64,000 bases of DNA from positions 248,001-312,000 of the forward strand of contig WHUX01000023.1 in assembly GCA_015179025.1 (NCBI GenBank), written 5' to 3'. Below, one piece after another: positions 1 through 11,073 of this stretch. Below the pieces are notes generated by a model. That model saw nothing but the letters and a program-made list of their open reading frames with translations. It was not told the DNA's origin and did no database searches. The stretch is from Terfezia claveryi (lineage: Eukaryota > Ascomycota > Pezizomycetes > Pezizales > Pezizaceae). The translations under genes were made by a program, and so were the position numbers. Position 1 is the first letter of the stretch. The number at the start of each line of letters is the position of its first letter.

Positions 1-55
1 TCTCTTCAAGGCCGAATAGAGTCTTCTTAGACTTGAGCTTCCAGCCAAATAGCAA

Positions 56-1765
56 TCAGCCAAATAGCAAACATCTTACTAGCAACAGCCGGAAGGAGTC
101 CCTGAGCGCCTTGTATTCGAACTTCCTCACTTTTCCTATTATTTCGTCAAAATACGACTTTGTCTTCTTATTCAGCAATTCGCCCTGCATTACCACCGCA
201 TTCCTCTTGAATGTCGCAGGTCCATTCCTTTGGCCAAACAACATTCTATGGGATATCCATAGCTGGTGGAACATCTCAAAGCAGGTACTATATAGGGATT
301 CTTCATCATTTGCGCAAAGAATCTGCTGGAAGCCTCTATCTGCATCAGTCTTAAAAAACGAGCCTGTAGGGCCCTCTCCCATCCACGCAATCATCTCCGT
401 AATGCTGTCCACTGGTTCCGGATCCTTAGCTATTCGCTGGTTGACTAGCTTGAAGTCATGAGCTACCCTGCAGAATGCTGGATCATTCCGGTCTTTTGCT
501 TCCTTAGCTGTCTTCACTATGGTAAGCTGGGTCCTATCAACACTGTCTGGTGGGGCTAGGGTGTAGATCCCAAGCTCTATGAGTGGGTCATTTTTCGCAT
601 GGATAATAGCATCGTTCTGAGGAGTATATAGATGTCGCCCAGAAGCTGAGACTGCTGGGGAAGGATCCGTCCTAATGACCTTGTGGGGTATCGCATCGAT
701 TTTCCCTAGGTCGAACTGGTTCCAGCTAAAAGCTCCTGCAAACTCGATCACATCCTCACATACCTCCATCACTGTGTCTTCTGGAACGTTCTGTCCGAAC
801 TGAACAACCGACTTGATGAATTCCACTGTCAAGACTGCCTTATTCTTATCCACCCCCACAACCATGTCTTTATCCACCTCTATTAGATCCTCCACCTTAC
901 TCTCTTCTTCAACCTCCGCTATCAAGTCCTTCTCACCTAGCAAATATGCTGCTCCTGGCGTTGTCGATATTGACAATAATGGGACCGACCTCCGGACTGC
1001 TGAGTCTATGGCCATTAGAGGTAGCCTCTTTCCCTTAATCTCCTTAATATCTTGCAACACAAATTCTGCGTCTATATCGATTTTCTCCTCCTGTAGGTGG
1101 GGCGAGCTGCCAGCTGTAATAGCTTCGCAAACCGCATGAATCGACAATCTCACTGGAATTGTTACCAGTACCCTCTGCCATCTAGGGAATAAAGCCGCTC
1201 CAACCTTATACATGAAGGACGTCCCCAATAACAACTGATAATTCGCTGTCTCCACAATATATACCTTAACTGCAAAGACGATCTCCCCTAGTTTGAAGAC
1301 AAATCGAGAGGCATGCCCAATGGGTGCAGAACTCACCCCGTCAGCCAGAATGAAGTCGATATCTGTGGTATTTTGCCATTCCGTGCCAGTCTGAATAACC
1401 GTGCTCATTGGAACAACCGCCACTACCGCCCCAGTATCCCACACCGTCAATAGCCCTTGGCTCTTGGCCGTTAAGCTCATTGACCATAAGCATCCTTCTG
1501 CTTCTCCTACCAGATCTTCTGGTATCTTGTCTACCTCGAACACTTCCCTTTCAGTGTACGTTTGCGAAAGCGCTTGGTATAGGGGTAAGGAAATAGGAGA
1601 TTCATCCAAGACCACTGATTTGTCATCTATCTTTGAAAACAGTCTTCTTCCTTCATTGCTCTTCAGCGGGGTATTAACCGCTTGCTCTCTAAAGTCATGC
1701 TTGAACGTTGATATAGTGGGTATGTTGTAGAAACACATCTTGTTGTTCCTATCCTCCGCAGCCAC
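56..1765 (-). pseudogene. gypsy Pol fragment: protease and N-terminal reverse transcriptase
   Basis: The 569-codon open frame contains a retropepsin-type motif (DTGA followed by VVPMS) at about residues 107-120, and a second protease motif (LLLGTSF) at about residue 175. The RT fingers/palm start at about residue 360, with a DFKLVN motif, a D-A-D-R-G-F-Q stretch (motif A region) and a G-Q-R-N-G-P-A-T-F motif B region near the end. The YxDD motif C lies beyond the stop or the window edge. There is no convincing own start codon: the frame continues upstream into the second Gag zinc knuckle (1808-1870), separated by a stop. The role in an intact element would be polyprotein processing and reverse transcription in virus-like particles. 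This copy cannot encode full Pol. Confidence 0.8.
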
Positions 1766-2246
1766 GAATGCCGTTTGAACTGAAGGTTTTGGAGCTTTCG
1801 TGCAGAATCAAGCAATATGGCCCTTCTCGCCACACTGATAGCACGATTTCTGCTGAGATACGAACTCTGTGAGTGTCGCTTGCCTCATGCCGACCACGCT
1901 TGCATATTGGGCAAAGAGGTGGCCGTTCTGCTGGGTTGGCCGTATTGGACGGGGTTGATGGGATAGTCGGATTTGATGCTGTAGTTGGGGCTGTGGCCCT
2001 AGTATTCGCTGTATTCCTCCTGCAAGCGTCAACCGTATGGCCATTCCTCCCGCAACCGCTGCAAACATCCTTCCTATCTACCTGGTCAACCTCCATTGTG
2101 ACATAGGCTTCCGTTATTCTCTTCCAGAGCTTCTCTTCTGTCTCCGCCATTGCTACTTTATCTCGGAACTTCTGGGGCATCAGGAACGATTTGAGTTTGC
2201 CTAATTGGCGTCCGACGCCCTGGGCGCCGTGGAGCCTTTGTGCCAC
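1749..2246 (-). pseudogene. gypsy Gag C-terminus with CCHC zinc knuckles
   Basis: Frame -: a CX2CX4HX4C knuckle (CSGCGRNGHTVDAC) lies near 2000-2045, preceded by a basic helix-rich Gag segment. A second knuckle (CYQCGEKGH) lies in a different minus frame at about 1810-1845, in frame with the downstream Pol. The two knuckles in two frames mean that at least one frameshift, or a programmed shift, separates them. Gag knuckles bind the element RNA for packaging. The N-terminal Gag is missing. Confidence 0.75.
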
Positions 2247-2476
2247 TTGGGGATGACCCCGTCCCGATCTCCGTCGTCCGGAGACCCCTCCTCCGGGTCA
2301 TTGGCAGGACGCCATCAGCTGAAGGCAGGTCCTCCGGACGCCACGGGATGTCAGCAGGCCATGACGGCACGGAAGGCAGGACCTGGGCGACCACAGATGA
2401 CAGGGGACGCCGCGGGAGACAATGGCAGGACGATGTCATCTGGACGCCCCCATATTGGCGTCCGGACGCCACATAA
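2206..2476. repeat. GC-rich insert with near-identical ends
   Basis: A strikingly GC-rich stretch sits between a gypsy Gag relic and very AT-rich DNA. It begins and ends with almost the same sequence: TTGGCGTCCGACGCC at about 2212 and TTGGCGTCCGGACGCC at about 2455. GGACGCC recurs inside at least five times. This could be an inserted element with a duplicated target, or a diverged minisatellite. No gene is recognised in it. Confidence 0.4.
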
Positions 2477-2770
2477 ATCTTTCCTGATGTGTATATCCGT
2501 ATATAATAATATATACATGACTAACTATATAGTTACATATGTAAATCTGTATACATGCCTACTTATACCTAGCAGACTAGCTATCTTTTTTTTTTTTTTT
2601 TTAAAAAATACTTATTATAGATACTAATTCTATTTGGTCCCAGTAGAACCTATATCCCTCTTAATAAGGGTACTGAAGAAGATAAAAGAGTTATATACTC
2701 TGATAAAGTGAAATTCTCTTTCTCTTGTAAGGAATCTGTATAGTAGTATATATTCTCTGAACAAGAAATG

Positions 2771-3275
2771 ATGTGAACTCTTGATATATTGATAGAAGAA
2801 TATTCTTATTTTCCCGAGGTTGTTTACTAAGGTATTCTTATAGCAAGAATTGGGTAACGTATAAACAGCCTAGCTGGAATAGGAAGGCTTATCGATAAGA
2901 AATACCCACCACCGCCAAAGACAATGCTACCAAATACAACGCCGCCAAACACAATACTGTGACACACGATACCGCGACAGACAATACCGCGACACACAAT
3001 ATTGCTACACCTACAATACCACCTCCGAACTAATTCGATATGCCTGCTAGTGGTGCATTGAAAAATAAAGGTTGGACAGAAGAAGAATGCATACTGCCTT
3101 CTTCACGTCATCCAGGACGGTTCCTGGTTCTCCTGTACCTACTTAAGTTCTTCCTCTTCCTCACGTTAATTCTCTTTTTTAATGTATGCATTTAGTTGTT
3201 ACCATGACATTTGATATAAGAATATATTTGATATACCCCCCAGCCGGACGATATTCTTATATTGAGAGTTCACTG
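2771..3275 (+). mobile_element. pogo/Tc1-mariner MITE, copy P1 (degenerate left end)
   Basis: About 505 bp, matching the copies at 34.6 and 49.4 kb almost throughout. The right end is intact (ATTGAGAGTTCACTG then TA). The left end is eroded (GTGAACTCTTGATAT). The interior keeps a short frame beginning MPASGALK that resembles the N-terminal helix-turn-helix start of pogo/CENP-B-like transposases, but no catalytic domain. It is a non-autonomous internal-deletion derivative. The stretch 2477-2770 to its left is AT-rich and contains a T-tract at 2585-2603 but no gene. Confidence 0.8.
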
Positions 3276-3374
3276 TATGTTGTATGGAAAGAAACGAAGA
3301 CAGAATGATTCTTCAAAATAGCCACGACCTTCCCGAGTCTAACCTTCCCTTTCTAAAATACTACTACCCTATCT

Positions 3375-3426
3375 AGTCTTGTTGGCACAACACCCTCTTG
3401 GAGATGTTGTACCAACCAGACTAACC
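3375..3426. repeat. 50-bp imperfect palindrome (AGTCTGGTTGGCAC family)
   Basis: The left half TAGTCTTGTTGGCACAAC is mirrored by GTTGTACCAACCAGACTA after a 14-base spacer. Relatives of the half-site occur at 12994, 40678 (minus) and 57607, and a partial one at about 18140. It may be a minimal inverted-repeat remnant or a TIR. No protein is associated. Confidence 0.45.
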
Positions 3427-3754
3427 CTATACCCTATCCTTCACTACCAAGGCCCATTTGGGACTAGTCTCAGTATGAACTTCGAAAAGACTCGGACAAA
3501 TCCGTACTCCTTGGCTGTTGGGAAATCTTTTGAGCTCAATTTCCTTCTACTTGACACGACCCTCCCATATCAACCCTATCACCCCTCCCAGCTCAAACCC
3601 GTCATCGATAGTGACAGGAGGTGCACCTTTTATGCAGGAGGCCCAGGTTTCCTCCTGCGAATACCATCTTAGGGCCGTTCTAGTAGGAGAAGTTCCTATT
3701 TATCACATTATTGACCCGCCGTATTGGTACTTTAAACAAGTTTCTGGTATGTGA

Positions 3755-4379
3755 TTTTTTTTTTTCTTTTTTTAAAATACTTGGTACTCCTATGCGGCCC
3801 CGTCAGGGGGGTCATGAGGAGCCACCCGGGCTTCGGATTCAAGGGTGAGGCAAGTTAATCTGCCAGACCCGCGCAGAATAAATACAAAATACCGGGACGA
3901 GGCCCCATACTGTCATTAACGGACTAGCCGATGACCCGGGGGGCCTGACTGAACCTCAAAATCCGACTAGACTAAAGGACTCGTAAAAGTGAACTTGAAC
4001 TAGAAGAACAATGAACTTGAACTGGAAGAAACAAAATGAAGCTCTCGTGAACGTGGACTAATACAAAGGGAACTCGTGGAAAAAAGGCCTACTAGGTAAG
4101 CTCGTGATATAATAACTTGAAAAAGGCCTCCATGGCCTCAAAGGTCTCCTCTCCTTCCTTTCTCCATTCCGGCCTGTCAAGCTCTTCCCAACTGCGTTTC
4201 TCTCCCAATAGAGCCCTTCTGGAGCGGTTGAATCGTGGGCAATTGAAGGTAATGTGTTCTCCCGTCTCCGAGGGGTGACCGCATATGCACTCCGCCGACT
4301 CCGCTTTGCCGACGTGATGGAGCCAGCTCTTCTGAGGGCCTCTGTTTGTCCGTAACCAAGTATAGGCTGATAGGGCATG
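3755..4379 (-). mobile_element. Tad-like LINE family A, 5'-truncated copy A1
   Basis: A textbook target-primed insertion of 625 bp between exact 13-bp duplications TTCTGGTATGTGA (3742-3754 and 4380-4392). Reading on the minus strand, the insert contains the C-terminal end of LINE ORF2 (a C-x-C-G...H...C-type motif, then an acidic/aromatic tail ending near 4058-4085), a 3' UTR, two GC-rich hairpins and a poly(A) tail (T-run at 3755-3775). The 5' end is cut inside ORF2. It is dead on arrival, as is usual for LINE copies. DNA at 3276-3754 has no recognisable gene. Confidence 0.9.
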
Positions 4380-4457
4380 TTCTGGTATGTGAGTCTATGG
4401 TCGGATAGAAGGACATTCAGGAATCACCAGTATTAATTGGAAAAATGTAAATGTAGG

Positions 4458-4459
<2 letters not shown>

Positions 4460-4489
<30 letters not shown>

Positions 4490-4530
4490 ACTTGGTACTC
4501 CTATGCGGCCCCGTCAGAGGGGCCATGAGG
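4460..4530 (-). mobile_element. LINE family A, 71-bp tail insertion A2
   Basis: The copy is only a poly(A) tail (T-run) plus about 40 bp of the family A 3' end, flanked by AATGTAGGCT at 4450-4459 and 4531-4540 (10-bp duplication). It shows that reverse transcription stopped almost at once after priming. Confidence 0.88.
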
Positions 4531-4740
4531 AATGTAGGCTACTTAGACCCGCAGCTAAGTTACAGCATGAGGCTATACCTGTTACCGGGGGTGGGGGGTC
4601 TATGGTTCTCGCGGATAGATTGGTTGGCGAGGGTAGATGAGTACAAATCTGTAGTGGCGGGAGATTGGGCTCCCGTCCTGGTTATACCGAGTCACCAAAT
4701 CACAGATCGGATCAGGATAAGGCAATGAAGACTAAGACTA

Positions 4741-5330
4741 AGACTTCAGTGTTTGCAACGGCCCGACCATTGTTTAGGCCGCCTGGACCGCCTTCATAGC
4801 CTGGACGGCCTGAACGGCCCGAACGGCGAGAACGGCCTGAACGGCAAGAACGGCCTGAATTGCCGGGTTATGTTCATGAGAGCAGACGATATTCACATGC
4901 GGGCAAAACTGGGATACAGTAAGGGGATAATGAGGAGCCACCCGGAAACCCGGGTGGATTCAGGACAAGGCAAGTTAATCTGCTGGACGCCGGAAAGCCA
5001 GGGTAGTCAAGGCCGCCCCTAAACCAACTGGACGGCCTGAATGGCCTGACAGCGTGGGCGGGCCTGAATGATCTGAAGGGCCTGGACGGCCTGAATTGCC
5101 TGGAGGGCCTGGACGGCCTGAATGGCCTGTATGGCTGGGACAGCCTGATGGCCTGAACGGCCTGGACCACCTAGACCGCCTGGACTACCTGAATGGCAGT
5201 CACTATTCTTCGAATACATTGGAATAATGAGTTTTTTTTTTAAAAGAAAACCCCCCAGTCCGCCGGCCAAGCTCCGTCGGTCCAGGCCGGTGCGCGCCAT
5301 GATTGAGGCCGGCCTGGCCGTCCCGTTGTA
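4741..5330. repeat. GC-rich CTGAACGGC-type minisatellite with embedded LINE scrap
   Basis: Degenerate tandem repeats of a 9-12 bp unit (GGCCTGAACGGC, GGCCTGGACGGC) fill about 4780-4865 and 5030-5200. Between them (4919-4985) is a minus-strand fragment of the family A LINE 3' UTR without a tail. The right flank (about 5260-5330) resembles DNA next to the same minisatellite at 51.24 kb (TCCAGGCCGG). Short T-runs followed by AAAA at 5231 and 5352 may be further eroded tails. No gene is supported here, since the open frames are by-products of the repeat. 5331-5469 holds nothing recognisable. Confidence 0.7.
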
Positions 5331-5469
5331 AATACAGATAATTATGAAGTGCTTTTTTTTTAAAACGCAGTCGGCAGAAAGGTTGGACAATTTGGGGGAC
5401 GGTACATTGTAGGTAATTGGGAGGAAGGGGGCGGTTAATGTAGTTCCAGCTCAAGTTCAGTCGGTCAAG

Positions 5470-5762
5470 GCTCAGTCAGGCCTCCGGGTCATCGGTTAAT
5501 CCGTTAATGACAGCATGGGGCTTCGTCGGCATTTGTATCTATCTTGCGTGGTTTTGGCAGATTACAAAGAATATTTGCAAGGGGGGAGGGGGGCTATGCC
5601 ACCGGTTTTTCTATACCCCCCCTCAAAAAAAATACATATATATATAAAAAACTTCCCTTAACCTTGAATCCACCTGGGTTTCTGGGTGGCTCCTCATGTC
5701 CCCCCTAACGGGGCCGCATAGGAGACAGATAGGAGTAACAAGTATTTTAAAAAAAAAAAAAA
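5470..5762 (+). mobile_element. LINE family A 3' UTR copy A4, split by about 80 bp of foreign DNA
   Basis: Plus-strand 3' UTR (CTCAGTCAGGCCTCCGGG... through GGGGCCGCATAGG and a poly(A) at 5749-5762). Compared with other copies, about 80 bp (about 5562-5646) containing G- and C-runs and a TATATATA stretch interrupt it between GCAGATTA and the CTTGAATCCACC part. I found no convincing target-site duplication. Confidence 0.75.
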
Positions 5763-6809
5763 TCACGAATGAAAATTTAGCTCTGTTCACATCGGCCATA
5801 TATCTGTTCCGGGCCACCCGCGAGAACACTATTCGCGAGATGCTCGGGCCCCTTACGAGAGCTGTTAATTGTCTCGCAGCTAGCCCATGCCAGCCTAAAG
5901 AACTCAGAGCTCGTACCTTAGAAACTCGCAGACAAGACTGCAGTCTTTTTTACAGTACGGCGGTTTTGCCAAAAGCTATCTCCATGTCTTATTCACGGTT
6001 ACTTTCTTAATCATATTACTTTTTGATTTGTGTTATTCCATTTATAGAGTTACACATACCGGTATTCTTTCCTACAACAGGTAATAAGTAATCTCCACTA
6101 CCTACACTGAAATAATCTCTTCACCCAACTGAAAGTGAAGCGAAAGCCTTCCTGGCTCAGGTTCGGCATTCAGATTCGCTTTCTCTACTGTCTGAATCAT
6201 CAGAGTCAGAGCTCTCGGATTCCGCAGCTCCGACTGAACTAGCTGAAGCATTGGCCGATGTACCAACAATACCTAATGCATGATCTGGAACATTATCTGC
6301 ACTCTCATCATTATCGTGTTCATTCATGGTTCTATCCGTATTTGCCATCTCTTCATTCTCGAGTGGAACTTCTATGACTGTGCGTTCACTACAGTAGCTT
6401 TACACTGAGCTTTGATTGCATACCGGCGCTTATACTGAATAGGCCTTAAGCTCGTGGGCGTTTAGCCGTTTTTTCGGATGTGGGACCTTGTCGTTTTGGT
6501 GGCATTTCGCACGAGGGACCATGGGCCCTAGGTGGGTAAGTGTATAGATGGGTACCTAGTGGGGGGTGTTGTCTACAAATAACAGAAGGTTGATGTTCTA
6601 TGCGTTTGTGTCTACCGTCAGCAAACCTTTCTTATTCACAATACAACCCAAGCAAATCCGCCCGGCCCTCCTCAGCGTCTTATTCAAGGTTACTTTCTTA
6701 TACATTGTTTATTTCCATGTCCGCGAGTTTCTACGGTAGTTGCCTAACTGAGTAAATTCTCGATATATAGCAGATACGGACAGACTCGGGGGACAGAGAC
6801 CTGTTACCT
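5763..6809. other. no gene recognised
   Basis: Mixed-composition DNA. A 63-codon Ser/Asp-rich frame (6157-6348, minus; DSDDSDSRESESE) is low-complexity and not convincing as a gene. No RNA gene or repeat was recognised. Confidence 0.4.
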
Positions 6810-7033
6810 CTTATTTTTTTTATTTTTTTTAAAATACTTGTTACTCCTATGCGGCCCCATCAGGGGCCATGAGGAGCCACGCGGAAACCCGGTGGATTCA
6901 AGGGTAAGGAAAGTTAATCTGCCAGACCCGCGCAAATAAATACAAATACCAGGACGAGGCCCCATGTTGTCACTAACGGACTAGCCGAAGACCTGAAGGC
7001 CTGACTGAGCCTCAACCCCCTGACAGAAATACT
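6810..7033 (-). mobile_element. LINE family A 3' UTR copy A5
   Basis: T-rich tail (6811-6830), then the family A 3' hairpins and 3' UTR on the minus strand down to the CTGACTGAGCC block. The candidate duplication TGTTACCT (6802-6809, 7034-7041) is short and partly resembles the LINE tail itself, so the right boundary is less certain than for other copies. Confidence 0.8.
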
Positions 7034-7195
7034 TGTTACCTGTCCGGCTGGGGACAGGTACAGTACTTCCTACCTGTCCGGTGATTAGACAAGTTCCGTC
7101 ATTGAGACTCCAACTGCAACAACTACGGCCGGCCAACAACAGCTACAACAACACAGCAAGCCCCGCAGTTCCCGGCCGCCACCCACTCAACCAAC

Positions 7196-7720
7196 ATGGC
7201 AAGTAGAACAGATGAAATCTCAGAGTTGCAACATGCACCAATCACTGGAGAACAATATGCATTTCAAAATGATGCCTATGCAGCCTACCGCCACCTGCAG
7301 GACTATGCGATGCATACAGGATTTGCTATTGTTGTTGGCAGTGGATCAGAAAATATGAGTATCTTTGTGTGTCACCATGGTAAGCCACGGAATACTTGAC
7401 AGCTTGAGGAGCGAAAGCGAGACACAAATTCCCGATCCAAGGACTGCAAGTGGATGTGCTTTCTCTCCTTTAAGAGGTTAATAATGGGACAGATGGAGGA
7501 AAAAAGGGATAAGTTTTGACCGTGAAGGATCTAACACATGTATATCAATTGGAGGTTGAAAATGCAGCAGCTATCTATCCAGAACACAAGCGGCAGGATA
7601 TAAATCATCGAGCACTTTGCAAGCCCATACAACAAAAATGCAGCATATATTTTACCCGCCAGCAGCACCTGCACCAGCAGGTGGTATGGGGGGGATTAAA
7701 AAATATGATATGGGAGTAGA
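7196..7720 (+). pseudogene. Mutator-like (MULE) transposase N-terminus, FAR1-type zinc domain remnant
   Basis: The first frame starts with ATG at 7196 (67 aa) and contains FAIVVGSGS followed by VCHHG. After a stop, similarity continues in other frames through RKRDTNSRSKDCKWMC and TVKDLTHVY. This spacing (Cys-His, basic SRxxDCxW-C, then a W/L-x-V-x-D-x-H segment) is typical of the FAR1/WRKY-GCM1-like DNA-binding region at the start of fungal MULE transposases. There are at least three frame breaks and no DDE domain, so it is dead. TIRs were not found. Confidence 0.5.
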
Positions 7721-9942
7721 AGACACATCCGACAATGTCATCTAGTACACCACATCAGAAACCGATCATTCTCCCCTGCTCTAAACAAGGTCCGGCAAAA
7801 AAAAGCGAACGGAAAAGCCAAAGCACGTGCGCTGACTGGTGTAGATTTTGCTGAAAGAAATTCATATACACACAGGAGTTTATTTCTGTAACTCCCAATG
7901 TAAATTAGTAGTTAGAGATCATTTGCTTTGGAAATAAAATCTTCCACTATATAACTCTCCATGCGCTAGTTGCGAGAAACTACCCGTCCCAGGCCGGAGA
8001 AACTTTCTACCTGTCCCGAGTCAGTCCGATCCCTATGCTGGGCCTATCTGTATTATGCATGTTGCCATCAAAAACCTGCTTTAATTCAACCATCCACTTG
8101 CCTGCGCAAGGGGAGGTCTTTGCTCATTATCCTTAATGCGCTTGTAGCAGCCTGAAAGCCGCACCAATGCAGATTTTTTTGCAATGTATTAACCAGCAGT
8201 GCTCAAATTGGTGTATATCATTTATCATATAGCACTGGGGAATTTGTTATCTTCTTTCCATCAAACCGGACCTGGACGTAGCCGTTGGGCAAGGTATGAT
8301 CACCTGGTTTACAACTTCACGAGAATGATACCTTGCAACCCCCACATAATACCTACCAGTCATCGTGCACTGGTACCTGTGCTAATAACGGTATAAGCAT
8401 TAGTAATATGTGTGAGGCCAGCTGATCTTTAATATTGATACAGTATGTTCACAGCAGTACTGGACAACTGAATTGGGATTCCTTGTACATCTTTACCCTT
8501 ATTCGCTGCTATTGTATTCGGGTTTGGTATGTCTACTTCCTCATCAGTCGACTTACTTACTGCTCTAGCGGTTACAGAATATTTTCGTTGCCATATATAA
8601 CTTACCCGGTAGGGTTGCAGATCTTGGCGATTTCCTGCGCGCTTAAACATAATCATACAGTAAGTCTTTACTACTTAAATGGGTAGATGGGTATAGGTAC
8701 TTCAGTATTACGTATATTTCAATCATCTAAACTGTTTTCATATTGTTTTTGCTTCAACCCCATACCGCCACCCCGCATCGATGTCAGTTCTATTCTTGTC
8801 AGCTTCTAGAATATCGGTTATGTAGCCTGTAGGTACTCACATCCCTGCTGAACATCGGTCGCGGCCCCACGTCAATAGCTTCTGCTTGAACCGAATATGA
8901 GACCGGTAGCTGTGGTTTAAATTTACCATACCTCACGGTATTTCTTTCACGTGGCTCCCACGAGGCAAGTCTATTGTGCACTTCTCTTTCCCTAGCACCC
9001 TGGTAAAGTAGCCACTCTATTGCCTACAGCTGCAACGATAGCTTCCTAGTGCTCACGGCATACTTCCTGCCGCAAACATGACAGTATCGCCACATCCAAT
9101 AACCGCCATCTAAAGCTTCACCATCGATGTCCATGTGAGAATCAATTGCTATATAACTATGCAAGATCCCCGCTCCCCTTTCGCTCCCTTCCCTTCTACC
9201 CTCTTCCTTTTGTGCCCGCAACACTGCTCTTCCCCGCTTCGACAAGCCGAAGTCGTGTTCTCTCCCACGGTTAGCTCACCTTGTACTTCCATCTTTTCCG
9301 GCTTTCTTTGTTCGCTTCTTTCATTCAAGTACAGGTTTAAGGCGCGGGCTTAGGTACCCCTTACCTGATTCTATTTCCTTTGGTTGCAAGCACCCGACGT
9401 TGTGCAAGTCACACGAACACCACGATCGTTCAATTCGATTCTAGCAGAACGTGATATATATTTTAGTAATCTGTTTTGGGATACTGGATTATACCCCACC
9501 CACCTGCTTCATCTGTGCTTGCGCCAAATTTCACGAGTTTAGGGATTAAGATATATAGAAGTATCTTGTACCAATCTCAATCCACCTCGTTCACCATCTA
9601 TACCCTAATCCGACCATTTCTCTTCGGTATCTAGGAGGCGAGTCAGGCATTTCCTCTTTTTCTCTTGGGATCCACGATCTCCCTGTAATTCGTCGAGGTG
9701 GTCTTCACTGATCGACTCCAAATTCTTTTTCTGTGATATTCGATATATCCTCTGCTTCATCGTTGAGCTGAACGCCTTTGAAAATATTCGAGTACCAAGA
9801 GCGATTCTGCATTTGCAAGCTAGGAAATTAAAAGAGGAAGATACCAGAGGGACAATATATTGGAAGATAAGCGAGAGAAACTTCATATAAGACGTTCGAC
9901 TTGGAGGAAAGCGGTAAAACAACCCCCCTACAGACAATCAAG
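7721..9942. other. intergenic, mostly without recognisable features
   Basis: No transposon or RNA gene recognised. The only frame I would mention is 8429-8656 (minus), listed separately. 9000-9940 is pyrimidine-rich on the plus strand and includes the presumed promoter and 5' UTR of the gene at 9943. No clear TATA box was identified. Confidence 0.4.
8429..8656 (-). CDS. small hypothetical protein (doubtful)
   Basis: 75-codon frame with an ATG at 8656, hydrophilic, with a Ser/Asp/Asn-rich second half. A good donor-like GTAAGT follows codon 17 (RQDLQPYR), and a CTGTAAC branch-like site with an AG follows about 40 bp later, but the phases do not join cleanly. It might be a fragment of a larger gene. 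No family recognised. Confidence 0.2.
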   Translation of the reverse strand: MIMFKRAGNRQDLQPYRVSYIWQRKYSVTARAVSKSTDEEVDIPNPNTIAANKGKDVQGIPIQLSSTAVNILYQY

Positions 9943-11073
9943 ATGTCAGCCACGAACACCACTTCAGCTGTCTCGGCAAACGAAACCTCCAAAGCCAATA
10001 AACACAACTCGACCAACCACTCCCGCCCCTATACATTCGAGTCTCGGCGTGGGCCACACTATTATCCACACAGAGCGTTCTCACCTCAACCGACTACAAC
10101 TGCTAGCACTACTCCCACAACCACAGCCACTCCCACCAGCACCACTAACGGAGCCCAACCCTCCCCCGCCTCCCGATCAACCACATCCTCAACCCGCACC
10201 CGCTCACCCCCACTCCACCCAGATGAGATTTTCCAACCGCCTTCCCTTGGGGAGAAATCAAAACACATGTACAACTCCTCTGCCGCCCCAGCAGCAGATA
10301 TTGCCGATCTCCCAAACGTATATGCAAATCCATATATGTACAATTACAACCCGGCTGTGGAGCAGCAGCCCTTCGGGTGGAATGACGAAGGGGGGTTAGT
10401 GGATTATAGCCAGCCAGAGTTCATGGATCTTGTTGAGTATCGGCAGAGGGTGATTCTCTCCCGCTCAAGGCTAGCTCTGAGAGTCATTGCTACTGTATGT
10501 GCAATTACGATTGTTGCAGGCTTGGGCAGTGCGCTTGCAACGTATTTCGATACGAAAACCCTGGGGCTGAGCTGGGGTGGGAACCCAATATGGCATCCGA
10601 ATATTGACGAGAAACCGTCAACAATCTTGCTTGCTGCTGGGGGGGGGTTGGCAGTGATTAGCTTCACTATGCTATCGCTCTCTGCGTGGCAAAAGATCCG
10701 ACATGTCTCGTCGCTATCAAATATTGTCAACATTATAATCTCCCTAGTCAACATCTCACTGTCGATATTTGGAGCGGCTTTTTTCGCCCACTATAAAGGT
10801 ACGACTGATAAGCCTACCTTCCGGCATTGGGTGTGTGACCACGGGGTGGGCGATCATCAGGTGCAGTTTGGGATGTTGTGTGGTGAAGCGACGTTTAGTT
10901 ATGCAATGGCGTACGTGGTAGCGGTGTTGGAGATTTTGGTGGTGGTGAATATTGTTGTAGGGTGGTTGGTGTTGGGGAAAAATGGGGGTCGGAGTAGAAG
11001 GGTTAGAAGGGCAGTGGTGGTGCAAGTGAAGAAGGCAGAGAAGAAGCAGGGGCAGTGGAAAGCAAATTATTAG
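9943..11073 (+). CDS. four-TM fungal membrane protein (MARVEL-like topology)
   Basis: 376 aa with ATG at 9943 in good context (AAG before ATG). Upstream codons in frame start only with TTG. Residues 1-175 are a hydrophilic Ser/Thr/Pro-rich cytoplasmic-looking domain. Four hydrophobic segments follow at about residues 177-202 (LALRVIATVCAITIVAGLG), 226-249, 261-285 and 320-346, and then a short very basic tail (RSRRVRR). Two short loops, including a Cys-containing one between TM3 and TM4 (WVCDHGVGDHQ... MLCGE), fit a tetraspan protein. The topology recalls fungal MARVEL-like membrane proteins, but I cannot assign a function. No intron is needed. Intact, single copy in the window, and not transposon-related. 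Confidence 0.8.
   Translation: MSATNTTSAVSANETSKANKHNSTNHSRPYTFESRRGPHYYPHRAFSPQPTTTASTTPTTTATPTSTTNGAQPSPASRSTTSSTRTRSPPLHPDEIFQPPSLGEKSKHMYNSSAAPAADIADLPNVYANPYMYNYNPAVEQQPFGWNDEGGLVDYSQPEFMDLVEYRQRVILSRSRLALRVIATVCAITIVAGLGSALATYFDTKTLGLSWGGNPIWHPNIDEKPSTILLAAGGGLAVISFTMLSLSAWQKIRHVSSLSNIVNIIISLVNISLSIFGAAFFAHYKGTTDKPTFRHWVCDHGVGDHQVQFGMLCGEATFSYAMAYVVAVLEILVVVNIVVGWLVLGKNGGRSRRVRRAVVVQVKKAEKKQGQWKANY

Larger units (their letters stand above)
1..2246 (-). mobile_element. Ty3/gypsy-like LTR retrotransposon, partial, cut by window edge
   Basis: The minus strand carries, in order, two CCHC zinc knuckles of a Gag, an aspartyl protease motif and the start of a reverse transcriptase, which is the gag-PR-RT order of Ty3/gypsy elements. 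RT continues off the left edge, so RNase H, integrase and the left LTR are not visible. On the right the coding similarity ends near 2206 at a GC-rich stretch, and no LTR or primer-binding site is visible there. Reading frames are interrupted, so this copy is a relic or a 5'-truncated copy. It is not the same copy or subfamily as the element at 25.4-32.4 kb: the protein motifs differ. Confidence 0.85.

Noticed and set aside
4753..5390. LNG/RPS repeat proteins on both strands
   Set aside because: By-product of the same minisatellite in a non-genic context.
10086..10343. antisense Val/Gly-rich frames
   Set aside because: Shadows of the Thr/Pro-rich part of the gene at 9943.
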